Shown here one piece after another: positions 1 to 12,078 of a DNA stretch of 64,000 nt. The notes under the pieces are model-generated. The model did no database searches and was not told the origin of the DNA. It was given only the letters and a program-made list of their open reading frames with translations. Numbering within the stretch: position 1 is the stretch's first letter; each line of letters opens with the position of its first letter. The stretch covers positions 1 through 64,000 of the forward strand of contig JAMKCH010057072.1 in NCBI GenBank assembly GCA_023653785.1, written 5' to 3'. Position numbers and translations under genes: made by a program. This DNA is from Ophioderma brevispina (taxonomy: Eukaryota; Echinodermata; Ophiuroidea; Amphilepidida; Ophiodermatidae).

Positions 1-825
1 CAACCGCTTGATTCAGCGAGTAACTTACTGCTGAACACAGTATTTCATGGAATAACACGTTTGGGCCAATGATGGTAAAATACTGCTGTTTTCTGGTAGT
101 AAGCTTTAATGAAGTTTCTGATAATATGCTGGTTGTCCAATGGGGAAGGAACAAAATCAACATTGATGATATTTTTGGTGGAGTTTTTTGGCACCATACA
201 TGATTCTTCATTTTTTGGTGAATTAACACATAACTACAAATGTTTTTTTTTCCAAATCTGACTATAAATAGGCCACACTCCTATGAAAATCTATGATCTG
301 TGTGGCATCAATTGAATTTTCTCCTGTTGATAATAAAATAAATGAGATTCTTTAGCTGAGGGCTACTATTACTGCAGCATTTATTTTTTAAGCATGAGCC
401 TCATTCTTAATTGTTTTCTGAACATCGTGTTTAAACAGCAAATGGTCCAATTCCCTAAGTTTTAATGTCAAGGGAGATGAAGTTGTGGATCATGAAATTG
501 CCCTTTATGATATCAACCTGAAATGGTATGTGTAGCATCATCAGTACACAAAAAAATTACAATTGCATATCATTCATATACTACTAATGTAAAAAAAGAG
601 ATCTTCGCTCTTACCCTCGCACAAACTTTTAAAATTAGATAGAGCTCGTAGCTATAGGCAGCAGCGGCGATTTTTACACTTCAATTTTTTTTTTTATTTA
701 GCAGTACTTTTTTCTTAACACAAAGTGTGTCTCGAAATTTGGGAACCAGCGATACTAAGGAAAACTCGTCACCCTAATTAGTCTTCCACAGAAGAGGAGG
801 TTCTTATCCCTGTACTGTGTGTTAA
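1..825. other. No gene seen
   Basis: AT-rich sequence with T and A runs and no recognised coding, RNA or bounded repeat. AAAACTCGTCACCCTAATTAG with CCACAGAAGAGGAG at 761-800 recurs at 1212-1252, a short interspersed duplicate. Confidence 0.6.
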
Positions 826-1100
826 AACAACAAAGAAATTAAACAAAAACAAAACAAAACAAAACAAAACTTCAATAAACCGATTGAAATAAAAATAAAA
901 CAATTCACACACACAACAAAAAAAAGTTAAATAAAAAAATGTTAAATAAAAAATTTTTTTTATTTTTTTTATTTTTTTTCTAAATATTAAAAAAAAAAGC
1001 ATTCCAGAAAACAAATCCCACTAAAATCCAAATAATAAGAGAAAAACTTCCAGAGAAAAATGGTATCAGTTGTATGGATCACTTGGCAATGCATATTCTA
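826..1100. repeat. AAAAC-rich repeat, copy without insertion
   Basis: The segment AACAAAGAAATTAAAC, (AAAAC)n, CACACACAACAAA, A/T runs, then CATTCCAGAAAACAAATCCC and CTTCCAGAGAAAAATGG recurs at 3515-3690 plus 4353-4440. In the latter it is split by the hairpin element at about 3682-4352. This copy is the empty site. Confidence 0.8.
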
Positions 1101-1846
1101 CAATCCGGGTAAAAAAGTGTTGGAACCTTAATCACTCAGTGTTAAAATATGTGCTTATTTTACAGTTGTGACTGTGTTTGACTGATGCCTTGTTTTTTAG
1201 ATACCCTAAGGAAACTCGTCACCCTAATTAGTCCTTCCACAGAAGAGGAGTTCGTATTCCCTGTACTGTGCGTTGTACATTCCGTAGAAAGCTTGATTAA
1301 CTAACCACGGTGACAATCTCTAAAAGTTTGATGTTTTTTGGAAGTTTCAGTGACACTGGCAATAAAAATATTTTGTAGATTGAGCAAGGACAAACACGTT
1401 TTCCTTCCTGCATTGAGGCCATTTATCTTCATTGCTGACCAGTGCGAGCAAAATGAGGATGACACTGGTTGGAGTCCCAATGAATTCACAGTTTCAGTAA
1501 GTCCATGTAGGTGAACGTTTACAAATTTGTCAATACGAGGTGCCAAATTTGCAAGGCATTTAAAGACATTGAACATACAAATAAAAAAAGTGAAACGTAT
1601 ATAGACTCTATAATGTTTTTACATCGTTACGTTTGTTTTATGCTTTGAATATGAGGAGTGATACTTACATCATGATATCTGTAATATTTCAACAACACCA
1701 AAAACTCAAAAGAAAAAAATTTGCCATAGTTCCGTAGGCTTATACAAAAAAAGCACAACACATAGCTTTTAGCCAAAGAAGCTGAGACAAATTTTTTTTT
1801 GGCATTAACTGCCACAATCACTTCCCTTGTTGATATATATAATTAA
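1101..1846. other. No gene seen
   Basis: Two minus-strand frames of 91 and 64 codons (1301-1576, 1627-1821) have no recognisable motif. Sequence is otherwise simple. Confidence 0.55.
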
Positions 1847-2201
1847 AGGTGCATGTTCTGATCGTCTTTGGGACCCCTCTGATTTACCCCGGAGTAGTAT
1901 GATTTGATATCAATTAAAGGCCGTATTTTTCTGCATTTCCCGTTTCCTGAAATTTGAGCCCTCAAATCCATTTCATTCCCCAGTTATAAACAAAAAAAAA
2001 CTGCCATTGTATTAATGGTTAACCATCAGTAGTAGCATAGTATTGAATAGGTGCTTTTTGACAAATATGGCGTTATTGCATCTACATCAAACCACAAGTT
2101 TGTTCCCCACGGTACTTGATGGGGCTATGTGCAAGTGTCATGCTCTCAGGCTCTCTACTATAAGTAGAGAACAAAATAGACATAAATCGGAACAAGCACC
2201 T
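1847..2201. mobile_element. TTAA-flanked MITE
   Basis: TTAA precedes AGGTGCATGTTCTGATCG and follows TAAATCGGAACAAGCACCT, so a 355 bp unit with imperfect inverted ends sits between TTAA target copies. TTAA targeting is known for piggyBac and Kolobok. The 3' portion is repeated at 2480-2607 within a local tandem duplication. Confidence 0.75.
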
Positions 2202-2890
2202 TTAAATCTGTCATAGAATACAAAATACAGCATTCACCGAACATGTTTGTGATGTTCTGCCGTCGTGGGTTTGTGATGGGGACAAAGGTCAAATGAGGTT
2301 ACCAAGTCCATGATATCAACTACGTAGACAACTACCCAGAGGACGATTTTACCCAGTAGCGACATATGTGATACACATGCAATAATGTTTGGTTAAATTT
2401 GGGTCAAAATGTGACCACAGACAGACACACAAACACACACACACTACTAAAAGAAATCCCTATGTGCTCTCGCGTTATTGCATCTACCATCAAAACCACA
2501 AGTTTGTTTCCCACGGTACTTGATGGGGCGTATGTGCAAGTGTCAGGCTCTCAGGCTCTCTACTATAAAGTAGAGAACAAAATAGACATAAATCGGAACA
2601 AGCACCTTTAAATCTGTTATAGAATACAAAATACAGCGTTCACCGAACATTTGTGATGTCTGCCGTCGTGGTTTGTGAATGGGGACAAAGGTCAAATGAG
2701 GTTACCAAGGTCACATGAGATCAACACGTAGGACACTACCCAAGGACGATTTTACCCAAGTAGCGACATATGTGGATACACCATGCAATAATGTTTATAG
2801 TTAACATTTGGGTCAACATTGTGACCACAGACAGACACACAAACACACACACACTACTAAAAGAAATCCCTATGTGCTCTCTTGCAGATG
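2070..2890. repeat. Local tandem duplication of about 410 bp
   Basis: The block from GCGTTATTGCATCTAC to the CTATGTGCTCTC sequence occurs at about 2070-2472 and again at 2473-2885, the copies differing largely by single-base indels. Each carries the 3' half of the TTAA MITE, then GGTCAAATGAGGTTACCAAG and an ACAGACAGACACACAAACAC microsatellite. Confidence 0.85.
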
Positions 2891-3514
2891 CCACAAAAAG
2901 TAGGTTATGTATTTGCTAACCTTGGCTTCTTTTCAGTATTTTGAATATATTTCTTTGCTGTACTCATCCTATAATACCCGGTAGATTAAACAAATGACAT
3001 CTTAGCGAACAGATTGCAGAAAAAAACCTTGACCAACTAACCCTTTTTTCGGACAGGATGTGGAGGAAAAACAAACATTTTCCTGCCCTAATTTACAGTA
3101 CCGACAAATGCAATGTGTACTTTAACATACTAATCTATATAATTTCAATGCCAGGATAGCAGGCAACTAAAAATAGCAGCACTTTGTAATAAACATCCAA
3201 GCATGATGAATTAAAGCAAGATTGGCACAAATTTCAAGAAAACAAAGATGAATTCATGTAACATTATCCTGTAACTTTACTTTAAGATGAAGTAACAAAC
3301 ACCCTAATTTCCAGCAAGTATGGCACACACAGCTGTTTTCCAAACAAAAAATGTTTACTTTTATTTTTGGAAGCATCTATACAAGTACGGTAATTGAGTT
3401 TCTTTGTTATTCCAGCCATTTGTAACAAATGCTATTAGGTGGTATGGGTTTTATAGCAACTGCATGTTCTAGTTTCAGGGACAGGTTCAGGGACAGGTAA
3501 AATCCACAAAAAAT

Positions 3515-4440
3515 CCATTAAAACAAAAAAGAAATCAAACTAAAAACAAAAACAAAACAAAAACAAAACTTCAAATAAACAAACTGAAATAAAAATAAAA
3601 CATTCCACACACACACAAACAAATTTTAAAATAAAAAATCAAAAGATTTTTTGGTTAAATTCCAAATTTATTTAAAAAAAAACACATCAGTCCTCAGACC
3701 GCTTGTGTCGCCTGCCGTCACGGTTTGTGAATGAAGTCCTCACATGACCTTTGACCTTTATATGTGACCTTTGACCTCATAAACAAATGAGGGATTGCAT
3801 GTAAGCTCCATAAACCAAGTTTGGTTCCAATTGTACTTCAACTTTTCAAATGAGGTCAATTTTACATTTTCAGCCTATTTTACAACCTTTGACCTTGGTA
3901 CGTCGAAAACGCAAATCGATTTGACGTCCTTCTTAAAACGTCGATTCAATTTGCATTTTCGACGTGAATTTATAAAACCGTCGACCTTTTTTCGACGTGC
4001 CAACGTTGTTTCGACATCGCTCTAAACAACTATGCCCGCTGGGTATCTTACAACTTGACCTCACATGACCTTTGACCTTGGTATGTGACCTTTGACCTCA
4101 TCAGCAAATGCGGGATCCCATGTTGTATCTATGACTGAAGTTTGATTTAAATCCAATCACACAATATGCGGACTATTCCCAAGCTGACCATATGTTACAC
4201 CCCCTGTTTTCACAACAACAGACCAACAACAGACTACAGGGGTATCGCAAGTGATCCGTATTTCAAATCTGTATGTGTCTACTCTCCTGCCTAAGGCAGG
4301 CGACAACAAAGTGATCCCGATGTGTCGTCTGCCTTAAGGCAGGCGACACAAAAACATTCCTGAAAAAACAAATCCCACTAAAAATCCAAATAATAATAGA
4401 AAAACTTCCAGATAAAAATGGTATCAGGTGGTATGGGATC
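3515..4440. repeat. AAAAC-rich repeat, copy carrying an insertion
   Basis: The left part (to about 3690) and the right part (from CATTCCTGAAAAAAC at about 4353) together match 826-1100. The intervening 670 bp is the family-B hairpin element described separately. Confidence 0.8.
3682..4352 (+). mobile_element. Helentron-like hairpin element, family B, complete copy
   Basis: The 5' part has GACCGCTTGTGTCGCCTGCC with subterminal motif GTGTCGCCTGCC (3705-3716). The body holds repeated TGACCTTTGACCT units with phrases such as TATGTGACC and GTTCCAATTG. Near the 3' end are an ACAACAACAGAC-type microsatellite and two hairpins of CTGCC..AAGGCAG type, the last running into GGCAGGCGACAC (4338-4349), the exact reverse complement of the 5' motif. 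The paralogous site at about 990-1001 lacks it. Confidence 0.8.
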
Positions 4441-4755
4441 TACTTGGCAAATGCATATTCTAGATTCAAGGAATCATAATCGCAAATTCCTTGTATGAAC
4501 AATTTTAAGTAGGGTAATACAAATTTTACAATTAAAAGTGCCTTTCAATAAAGTATATTTAACTTTAAGGTGATTACGTTGCTTTCTTCACCCTAGCGAG
4601 CATTTTTTAAAAATTACTTGTTTGAAAACTGGTTTTCGCAATACGTGGATCCTGGATCATTTTTTACCGAAATTCCTATCCCATATTGCACCAACGATGT
4701 ACGAGTAGATATGCATCACTCCATGCATGCTCGCAGTTTAGTGCACCTCCTTTAA

Positions 4756-6018
4756 AGTCACTATCAGCGATTTTTTTCCAAATGTAAACAAACAGCCCCC
4801 CTATTTCATCAAAGTGCATTTTTTTGCACTGTTGTGTTGGAAATTGTTGTAGTAAAGACCCCTGTAAGTGGCCGCAAACGAGTTTAGCTGGCCAATAATT
4901 CCGGTATACATACCTACCCAAATTCTCAATAATGTATGAGCTGCTTAGGTTTGTGCAAATTGACATTGTGAATGGTCATTTAACGTTTATTACTATGAAA
5001 TGAACTGATCCTTATTCTAGGTATGGTCATGGATTCATTGCAGGCCGGTTGACTTCTTAACACTATTTTAGTTAAAATATCATGTTATAGGCCTATCAGT
5101 TTCAAGAAGAAATCAAAACCCAACCCGAAACCCAGTGCATCTCATGATGCATTCCCGTGCATAGGCGTGTAGGCCATGTATACCACGTTACCATGTAAGG
5201 CTACGTGATAATGCTGAACATGTGGCCGTGACAGGCACGTCGTCATTGAAGGTCTGCCCGAAACTGTGGCAGAATAATGATAAACAACGTGTTTGTGTGA
5301 GCTCGCCGGTCTGTACCAGAGGTATCTTCTCTGCTGTGTATACCATCTCGTTAGAGTCCAAGTTGTTCCGCGCGTTGTGTGTATTGTGTATGGGGGTATG
5401 TTTAATATTAAAGCATAATCCAATTGTCATGCATTTGGGGGGGGGGAGACATTCTAAGCTTCCCGCGCTTGGAAAGTGCAGAGCAGGGGCAGCACCACGG
5501 GGAGGGTGCAAGTACAGGAACAGGAATTGGCCTGATATTAGTCACTGATATGTATACGTGAAAATGATTATCATAGGGATATTTTATTTAATGTGCATGT
5601 GATTTGCCTGACAGCGAGAGAGCAGAGTTGGCCGACTGTGACCATCGTACCTACCCACCCAAATTCCGTGGAACTAGGCGGTCCCATTGGGTCGAGTTGG
5701 CCTTTTCTATTTGGGTAGGTACGTAAAACCGGAATTATTAGCCAGCTTGACCCCTTACGCGTAAGTGGCTAAGCGTAACACGCTGTATTTGTCAAGAAAT
5801 GGAATTGTTATGCTTTGTTTATTGAAAATAAGGCGGGATCCAACTGTTTTTTAGGGGGCAGAGAACAGTCGTAAATGGCATCTTCAGGACCGCTTTACAA
5901 AATGGTAGTGGTTGTTTTCACAACAGTGAACATTAATAGAAGGTGTTGATAAGACCTAACACTAGCAATAGAGACCAAAAAATGGGCCTTTGATTTGGAA
6001 AAAATGACGATAGTGGCT
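4756..6018. mobile_element. TTAA-flanked element nested in the ACGTGG MITE
   Basis: TTAA precedes AGTCACTATCAGCG and follows CGATAGTGGCT; the inverted ends continue through TTTTTTCCAAAT. Removing this 1.26 kb restores a MITE like the copies at 10.2 and 13.3 kb. It contains a further inverted-repeat unit at about 4849-5775. I recognise no transposase. Confidence 0.75.
4849..5775. mobile_element. Inner inverted-repeat element, third nesting level
   Basis: The left arm has CCCCTGTAAGTGG, TTTAGCTGGCCAATAATTCCGG and TACCTACCCAAAT. The right arm has the same blocks in reverse order and complement: ATTTGGGTAGGTA, CCGGAATTATTAGCCAGCTT, GACCCCTTACGCGTAAGTGG. The interior at 5130-5550 has higher sequence complexity, with overlapping open frames on both strands of about 90-108 codons, none recognised. 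Confidence 0.65.
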
Positions 6019-6329
6019 TTAAAACTATGGCACTTTGTGGCGCAAAAATTACAAGGCAACAAAGAGTACTCGTTACTGGTAAAATTTATGTTTACAGCAA
6101 ACGGTTTTTGACAGTATGACAGACAAAATGACCCGTATGACACAAAAACATAGAATATTTATGCGCCATTTATTTAATCTATCTCGTACATGTACCTCTT
6201 GGTGCTGTGGGATAGGAATTCGTAAAAAAATGTTTAGTAGGACATCCAGGATCCACGTATTACCGGCTTTCACGATAAGGGGGCAGGACACGACTGCTCG
6301 CTTTGGGCCCTTTGGAATTCGCAACCACA

Positions 6330-6760
6330 GAGGAGAGAGAAGATTATGGATTCTTACGTGCATTTTCTCCAGCAGCCTCGGTCCCAGTAACATTTACAAA
6401 ATCACATCTTAAACATTTGTTCAAATATCTTAGTACTTTTTGAACAATTTATTGACTTCAAATGTTGGGGTTAGTGGATTAACCCCGCGCCAAAACAGTG
6501 TAATTTCCAAGAACGGTCATTAATTTAAATATTCATGACCAGATCCAGCCTTTAGTCAAGTCTTCCGTCCGATATGCTACGAGCGCCCTCCTACGGTAAG
6601 TCTTTCAAATAGACTGCACTCAGGGTCGCACGGATGTTCGATTTGCAGAGTTGAATCACTGTGGCTGTTGGAGGGCATGTCCTACCCCCCTGCACAGAGC
6701 TGTGTGAACTACAAGAAAAACTTATATTTGCCCATAATTAAATTTCGTAAAATTTGCACC
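6330..6760. repeat. Interspersed repeat G, copy 1
   Basis: Blocks AACATTTGTTCAAA, GGGTTAGTGGATTAACCCC, TCTTTAGTCAAGTC and ATGTTCTACCCCC-like sequence recur in the same order at 57130-57520. The short palindrome GGGTTAGTGGATTAACCC is in both. Function unknown. Confidence 0.7.
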
Positions 6761-7689
6761 AAAATAGCTAGTGGAATAATAATCAAAATCAGGTGTCAAA
6801 TTGGATGTGTTACTCTTAATATCTGGTTTATTCTGGTTTTGTCAAACAGCTGCACTCAATTTAATTAACAAACAAATAATATAATTTTTTCCAAGACCTC
6901 TATACAAGTCTTGTCTTGTCTATATTACAAGAATATTGTGAAGGCACCTGACACCTGGCAATGTCAATCACATCTTTTGTTATAAAGATTCTACAGAAAC
7001 TTTCCAAATCCCAGTTGCTCAAACAACATAATTAGCTGCTTTATAATAACAAACACTCTTTTGGACAATTTGCTATACTCTCATCCAGTGTCGACATTAA
7101 TTGCTATTACATGGCTCACGCATGCGTCTCTCAACATGTGCACCGCGCCTTCATGCATGGTGCGCCGTTTTGGCGGCGATGGCAAGCTACCGGGCCAAAA
7201 GGCAACAGGTAAATATGCCCTATGACATAGTTGTGGATTGTCTTCACAACCTCTGAGGAACCAATCAATATAGACCTTCTTAATTTGGACTTGGGCAAGG
7301 AACCATGAGAATATCCCCGTCCTTCGGAGGGGCTGGGGATGTTAAGCTGTCGGTCCTTGTACAGCGAGTCATAACTGTACATGCTATAACAGGTCAGTTC
7401 GAAAAGAGAGGCGTAACCCCAATGTCCCAAGCCGTCCCCTGGGTCAGTTTTGAGGATACTTTGTTAGAGTGGTTAATCAATGTTGGGGATGACTTCTGAG
7501 GGGCTTGGTCCTCTAAATCCTAAGAAATAAATAAAAGTCTGGGTGGACAAGCCAAACCAAGGCGAAGGCTTCGTCCAAGGATTACAACACTCAGACTCGA
7601 CCAGGGTTACAAAAACCACCAACCCTCTTTTTTTTTTTTGATCACAATCAATTGTGTGTATTGCCGTGTCACACATGCACCCTGCTTAA
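6761..7689. other. No gene seen
   Basis: A minus-strand frame of 99 codons (7131-7430) and a plus-strand shadow lie here; neither resembles a known family. No splice-bounded exon stands out. Confidence 0.5.
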
Positions 7690-8220
7690 AGGTGGGTGAC
7701 CGCCGATCATGATACTTTAGCCTCACAAGGAAGCATATCATCAAAAAACATAGGATTACAAACTTGAGAAATAAAATAGATTAAGCCCAAATTGGTCGAG
7801 CTAGAGTTGCAAAAAATATTGGGGCAAGACGCAGGTCGAGCCCAATATTTAGAAACTCATAGCGAGACCATTGATATTGGGTGAAAATCACCCAATTTTA
7901 TCATTATCATGTTTTGGATCCGATATTTTCCAACACTAGGACTCCCCAAAACATGATAATGAGTTAATCGGCCCAAAAAGGCCGTTGGATAGTTATATAG
8001 AAGCAATGTGTAATAAATTGGTCCATAGACAGTTGTGTTATAAATGTGGTTATACCAACACTTTTTGTTATATAATCAAAGAAACATTTCCTGGGCCTAA
8101 TATTTCACTGGTGGTTAATGAGAAAAATATGAACTTTCTTTTCTGATACCCAAATCTCCATTTTGGATGGGAAGTAAAGTGGGGGGACGAGGTGAGGTTG
8201 TTGATCGGTGTCACTCACCT
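7690..8220. mobile_element. TTAA-type MITE with internal hairpin
   Basis: TTAA precedes AGGTGGGTGACCGCCGATCA; the right end TTGATCGGTGTCACTCACCT is followed by TTAT, one base off. Internally ATTATCATGTTTTGG (7903-7917) and CCAAAACATGATAAT (7946-7960) form a perfect 15 bp stem. Part of its right half resembles the element at 15264-15607. Confidence 0.75.
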
Positions 8221-9397
8221 TTATTGTTAAAAACTACCATAAAAAAAAAGATAACTTACATTTTATATTAAAATTTGTTTAAAAAAAATTGGGATATTGT
8301 ACATTTAAACCAAAACAATGATTTAACCACACATTCTAAATGGTTACTTGTTTCAATTATGGAAGCTGAAGCTAATTATATAAATTTTCCCAGAAAGGGG
8401 AAAAAAAAAAAAAAAAACATCAAAACATATTTTGACAGTAATGTTTGTAAACAATGATATTTAAAAATATGAAAAGTCGGTTCTCAAAATTATTTGAGAA
8501 AAATAAGAAATTTGAAAACATGCAAACTAGCATTAATAAAATTTTGTCAAACTGATGGAAAACTCATTGATTTTTGTCAATGCACGAAAAACAATTAACT
8601 TCATTCATAAACAATGGATTAAGTCACTTTATTAACCAATCAAAGGTGAAATTCAATGCCAAAATATTATCCTAATTGATAGTGACAACAACCATGATCA
8701 ATCCATAAAATAATTCTGATGAATATGACTTCACTTTTCAATGCTTCATAGTGTACAGGATTCAGAATAGCAAGTAAGCAGGATCACTATGAGTTACAAT
8801 ATTGCTCATCCACCCAGGGCACAGTTCAAGTAGGTTGCACTGAAAGCCATGACATGCAACTGATCTTGTGTATTCTAGGTACTCATATCATACCCACAAC
8901 AACCAGAGGGTGTGCTTTCTAAATACACTGGTGAATTGAAAGCTATTGAAACTGTGCCATAGGAGTGATACTTCATTGCCTCTAGTGAATGACTATGGCA
9001 GTCATTCAAAACAACCTATTTACAACACCGGTGGGTTCCCTGGTCCCCCTGTGCCGGTACAAAACCATAGTTAAATGTAGTTGATTTGTAATACGTTCTT
9101 ACCCATGCTGTCCTCTACTCCCATATAAGTAATAAGCATCACATTGTCCACTCATCAATCAATTACAGATAAGTGACTTCACAGGAAGAAGGGTCTATTA
9201 GTCATCTTCAGGTCTGTTAAGTGGCAGCAATTGACACGCCAGCTTTAAACTCCTAACAATGACCTGAAGTTGTTCCTTTCTGATTTCCGTACTGATAGTA
9301 TAAGGTAAGCATCCTCACTAATTTAGCTCGGGAAAAATTTCAAACTTTTGTAGATCGTCGTTTCAACATTGTACCTGGTATGATTTGTCGTTGTTAA

Positions 9398-9552
9398 TCA
9401 TTTATGCTTGACGCAGATGCATTGGTTCTGGTAGTACTCTATGGAACTCCTTTGCTCCTTCCATTCCCACCACCGGATGCTTCATTCCACCAAAAGTGGC
9501 ATGTTTATAATCTCGGACCATCCAACCGTTTGTCCACACGTTGCCAGCCTGC
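9398..9552 (-). pseudogene. ALDH8A1: Second, frame-broken copy of the ALDH8A1-like terminal exon
   Basis: This stretch repeats the 12482-12631 exon, with the same order WTNGWMVRDY, FGGMK, VGMEGAKEF and the same flanking intron and 3' sequence. It differs mainly by single-base insertions and losses that break the frame several times (net +5 nt), for example an extra GCCT at the acceptor and lost bases in the TEAKC segment. No continuous reading reaches the stop in frame. The copy sits in the left unit of the 8.27-13.8 kb duplication. Because the differences are mostly indels and run through intronic sequence equally, I cannot tell a true tandem duplicate from an uncorrected second haplotype or a noisy read left in the assembly. 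Confidence 0.85.
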
Positions 9553-9999
9553 CTAGTTGTGGAGACCGACCAATGAAGAATATTAATTCTGGATACTTGC
9601 ATATTCTTTCTGAAGCCAGACTTTTGTTTTTTTGTTTTTTTGACAAGCACTAGAAAGTTACTGACCTTCACTATCCAATATATGGTTTTCAACCAACATT
9701 ATGCCGACTCTTAACGTTTATTTGTCTTATCGAGGGTGACAAACAGAAGAACGTATCAGCACTGAAAGAAATTATAAAGAATTTCTTTAATCTCGCTGTG
9801 CATAATTAAAAATTAAAAAAAGAAAAATATAATGTTTGCTTACAGTGCCATATATGAGCTTTATGAGTGTTTACATTTTGTGTAAGAATAGATTTGCTTA
9901 GTAGAAAATATTAACATCACATTTCTCAAAAGCAGTATGTACAGGAGAATTCAGTGCTGAGTTACTTCTTCTGTTTGTCAAACACTAGTTATTATAAAA

Positions 10000-10135
10000 A
10001 TATTGCGTTGCTCGGACCGCTTGTCGCCTGCCATTGCGATTAGTGAACGATAGGCTCATGTGACCTTTGACCTTAACATGGACCTTTGACTCCCAAAGAA
10101 ATGAGTTTGCGAGGGGGACTGAGGGAGGTATTTTC
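10000..10135 (+). repeat. Family-B hairpin element, 5' fragment
   Basis: It has CTCGGACCGCTTGTCGCCTGCC then TGACCTTTGACCT. No 3' hairpin follows. It is duplicated at 13085-13235, where GCGGT-GCTCGG-ACCGC forms the 5' hairpin and GTGTCGCCTGCC is intact. Confidence 0.75.
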
Positions 10136-10205
10136 ATAACATGTTTTAATGGATGAATTAAAGTAATCCATAAAGACAGATTCCGTGACATGAAACATAC
10201 TCAAG

Positions 10206-10583
10206 ACGTGGATCCTGGGTTTCTACCGGAAATCATTTTACCGAAATTCCTATCCAACGATGTACGAGTAGATATGCATCACTCCATGCATGCTCACAGT
10301 TTAGTGCGCCTCCTTTAAATCACGCGAAAATTTTGTGGTTCAAAAATTACAAGGCAATCAAGAGTACCGTTACTGGTTAAAATTTAAGTGACAGCAACGG
10401 TTTCGAACACATTTTATGACAGAAAAAATGACGTAGACCCCAAAACACATGAATATATATGCGCTATTATTTTATCTACTCGTACATCGTTGGGGCATTG
10501 TGGATAGGAATTCTGGTTTTTGTTTTTATTCGGTAGGTAAAAACTGATTTCCGGTAGGTAGGTAGGAAACCCAGGATCCACGT
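10206..10583. mobile_element. MITE with ACGTGGATCCTGG ends, uninterrupted
   Basis: It runs from ACGTGGATCCTGGGTTTC to GGAAACCCAGGATCCACGT, with long inverted ends containing ACCGGAAATCA and TGATTTCCGGT. There are no coding frames of note. It belongs to the left unit of the local duplication. Confidence 0.85.
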
Positions 10584-11877
10584 TATTATTACATGTTCAC
10601 AGATCATGCACCCAATTGCAAAGATTTATTATTTTGTACCAGTACCCAGGACATAATAACCACATTTTACTCATTCCAGCTAAGTCTGAGCAGATCCGAT
10701 CAAGTAATAACATTTCCCATATCATTTAGGCATTATCGATATTATTTGGAAAATAAGAAATCTTGAAAACATTGCAACTAGCATTATAAAATTTGTCAAA
10801 CTGATGAAAACTCATTGATTTTTGTCAATGCACGAAAAACAATTAACTTCATTCATAAAACAATGGATTAGCCACTTTTTACCAATCAAATGTGAACTTC
10901 AATGCCAAAAGATATCCTTAATGATAATGACAACACCCATGATCAATCCATTAAAATAATTCTGATGAATATGACTTCACTTTTCAATTGACATTCATAC
11001 ACGTACATGATCTCAGAATGTAAGCACGGATGGCTATGACAGTCAATTCAACACATATTTACAAACCGGTGGGTTCCCCTGTGCCAGGTACAAAAACAAA
11101 GTTAAATGTAGTTGATGTAATACGTTCTTACCCCGCTCAATCCTCTACTCAATATAAGTGATGAAGCATCCATTGGTCACTCAATCAAATCAATACAGCT
11201 AAGTGACTTCACAGGAAAAAAGGTCTATAGTCATCTTCAGGGTCTGTTAAGTTGAGCATCAATGACACAGCAGCTTAAACTCCTAACAAATGACCTGAAG
11301 TTGTTGCTTTCTGATTTCCGTACTGATAGTTAAGTGTAGCAATCCTTCACATAATTTAGCTCGGTAAAAATTTCAAACAAAAAAAAAAAAAAAAAAAATA
11401 ATAAGTTTGTTAAATTTGGATATTGTACCTATTTAAACAAAACAATGATTTAACCACACATTCTAAATGGTTACTGTTTCAATTATGGAAGTGAAGCTAT
11501 TTATATAAATGTTCCCAGAAAACACAAAACATTTTGACATTAATGTTTGTAAAATGATATAAAAATATGAAAAGTCGGTTCTCAAAATTATTTGGAAAAT
11601 AAGAAATCTTGAAAACATTGCAACTAGCATTATAAAATTTGTCACACTGATGAAAACTCATTGATTTTTGTCAATGCACGAAAAACAATTAACTTCATTC
11701 ATAAAACAATGGATTAGCCACTTTTTACCAATCAAATGTGAACTTTAATGCCAAAAGATATCCTTAATGATAATGACAACACCCATGATCAATCCATTAA
11801 AATAATTCTGATGAATATGACTTCACTTTTCAATTGACATTCATACGTGTACATGATCTCAGAATGTAAGCACGGAT

Positions 11878-12078
11878 CACTATGAGTTACAATATGCTCA
11901 TCCACCAAGGGCACAGTTCAGTAGGTTGTACTTGTACATGCATTGACATGAACTGATCTTGTGTATTCTAGGTATCATATATCATACACAAAAACCAGAG
12001 GGTGTGTTTCTAAATACACTGGTAAATGAAAGCTATTGAACTGTGCCATAGGAGTTGATACTTCATTGCCTCATAGTG
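11878..12078. mobile_element. 201 bp MITE with CACTATGAG ends, present in units 1 and 3
   Basis: It starts CACTATGAGTTAC and ends TTGCCTCATAGTG, 9 bp perfect inverted ends. Unit 1 has it at 8785-8987. The middle unit (about 11027) lacks it and reads CACGGATGGCTATGACAG, an empty site. A diverged relative begins at 47645. Confidence 0.8.

Larger units (their letters stand above)
4643..6258. mobile_element. MITE with ACGTGGATCCTGG ends, split by nested elements
   Basis: The unit starts ACGTGGATCCTGG and ends CCAGGATCCACGT, flanked by AT. Complete copies without the internal insertion lie at 10206-10583 and 13301-13659, where the inverted ends extend for about 50 bp with CCGGAAAT and GGATAGGAATTC blocks. 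Here 4756-6018 is inserted. Confidence 0.82.

Noticed and set aside
3682..4352. Canonical Helitron with 5' TC and 3' CTRR ends
   Set aside because: The 3' hairpin is followed by ACACAAAAA rather than a CTRR end; the helentron/HINE plan with subterminal inverted motifs fits better.
6073..6412. Opposed frames of 106 and 98 codons
   Set aside because: They lie in the right half of the ACGTGG MITE and the same sequence at 10.4 and 13.5 kb has no intact frame.
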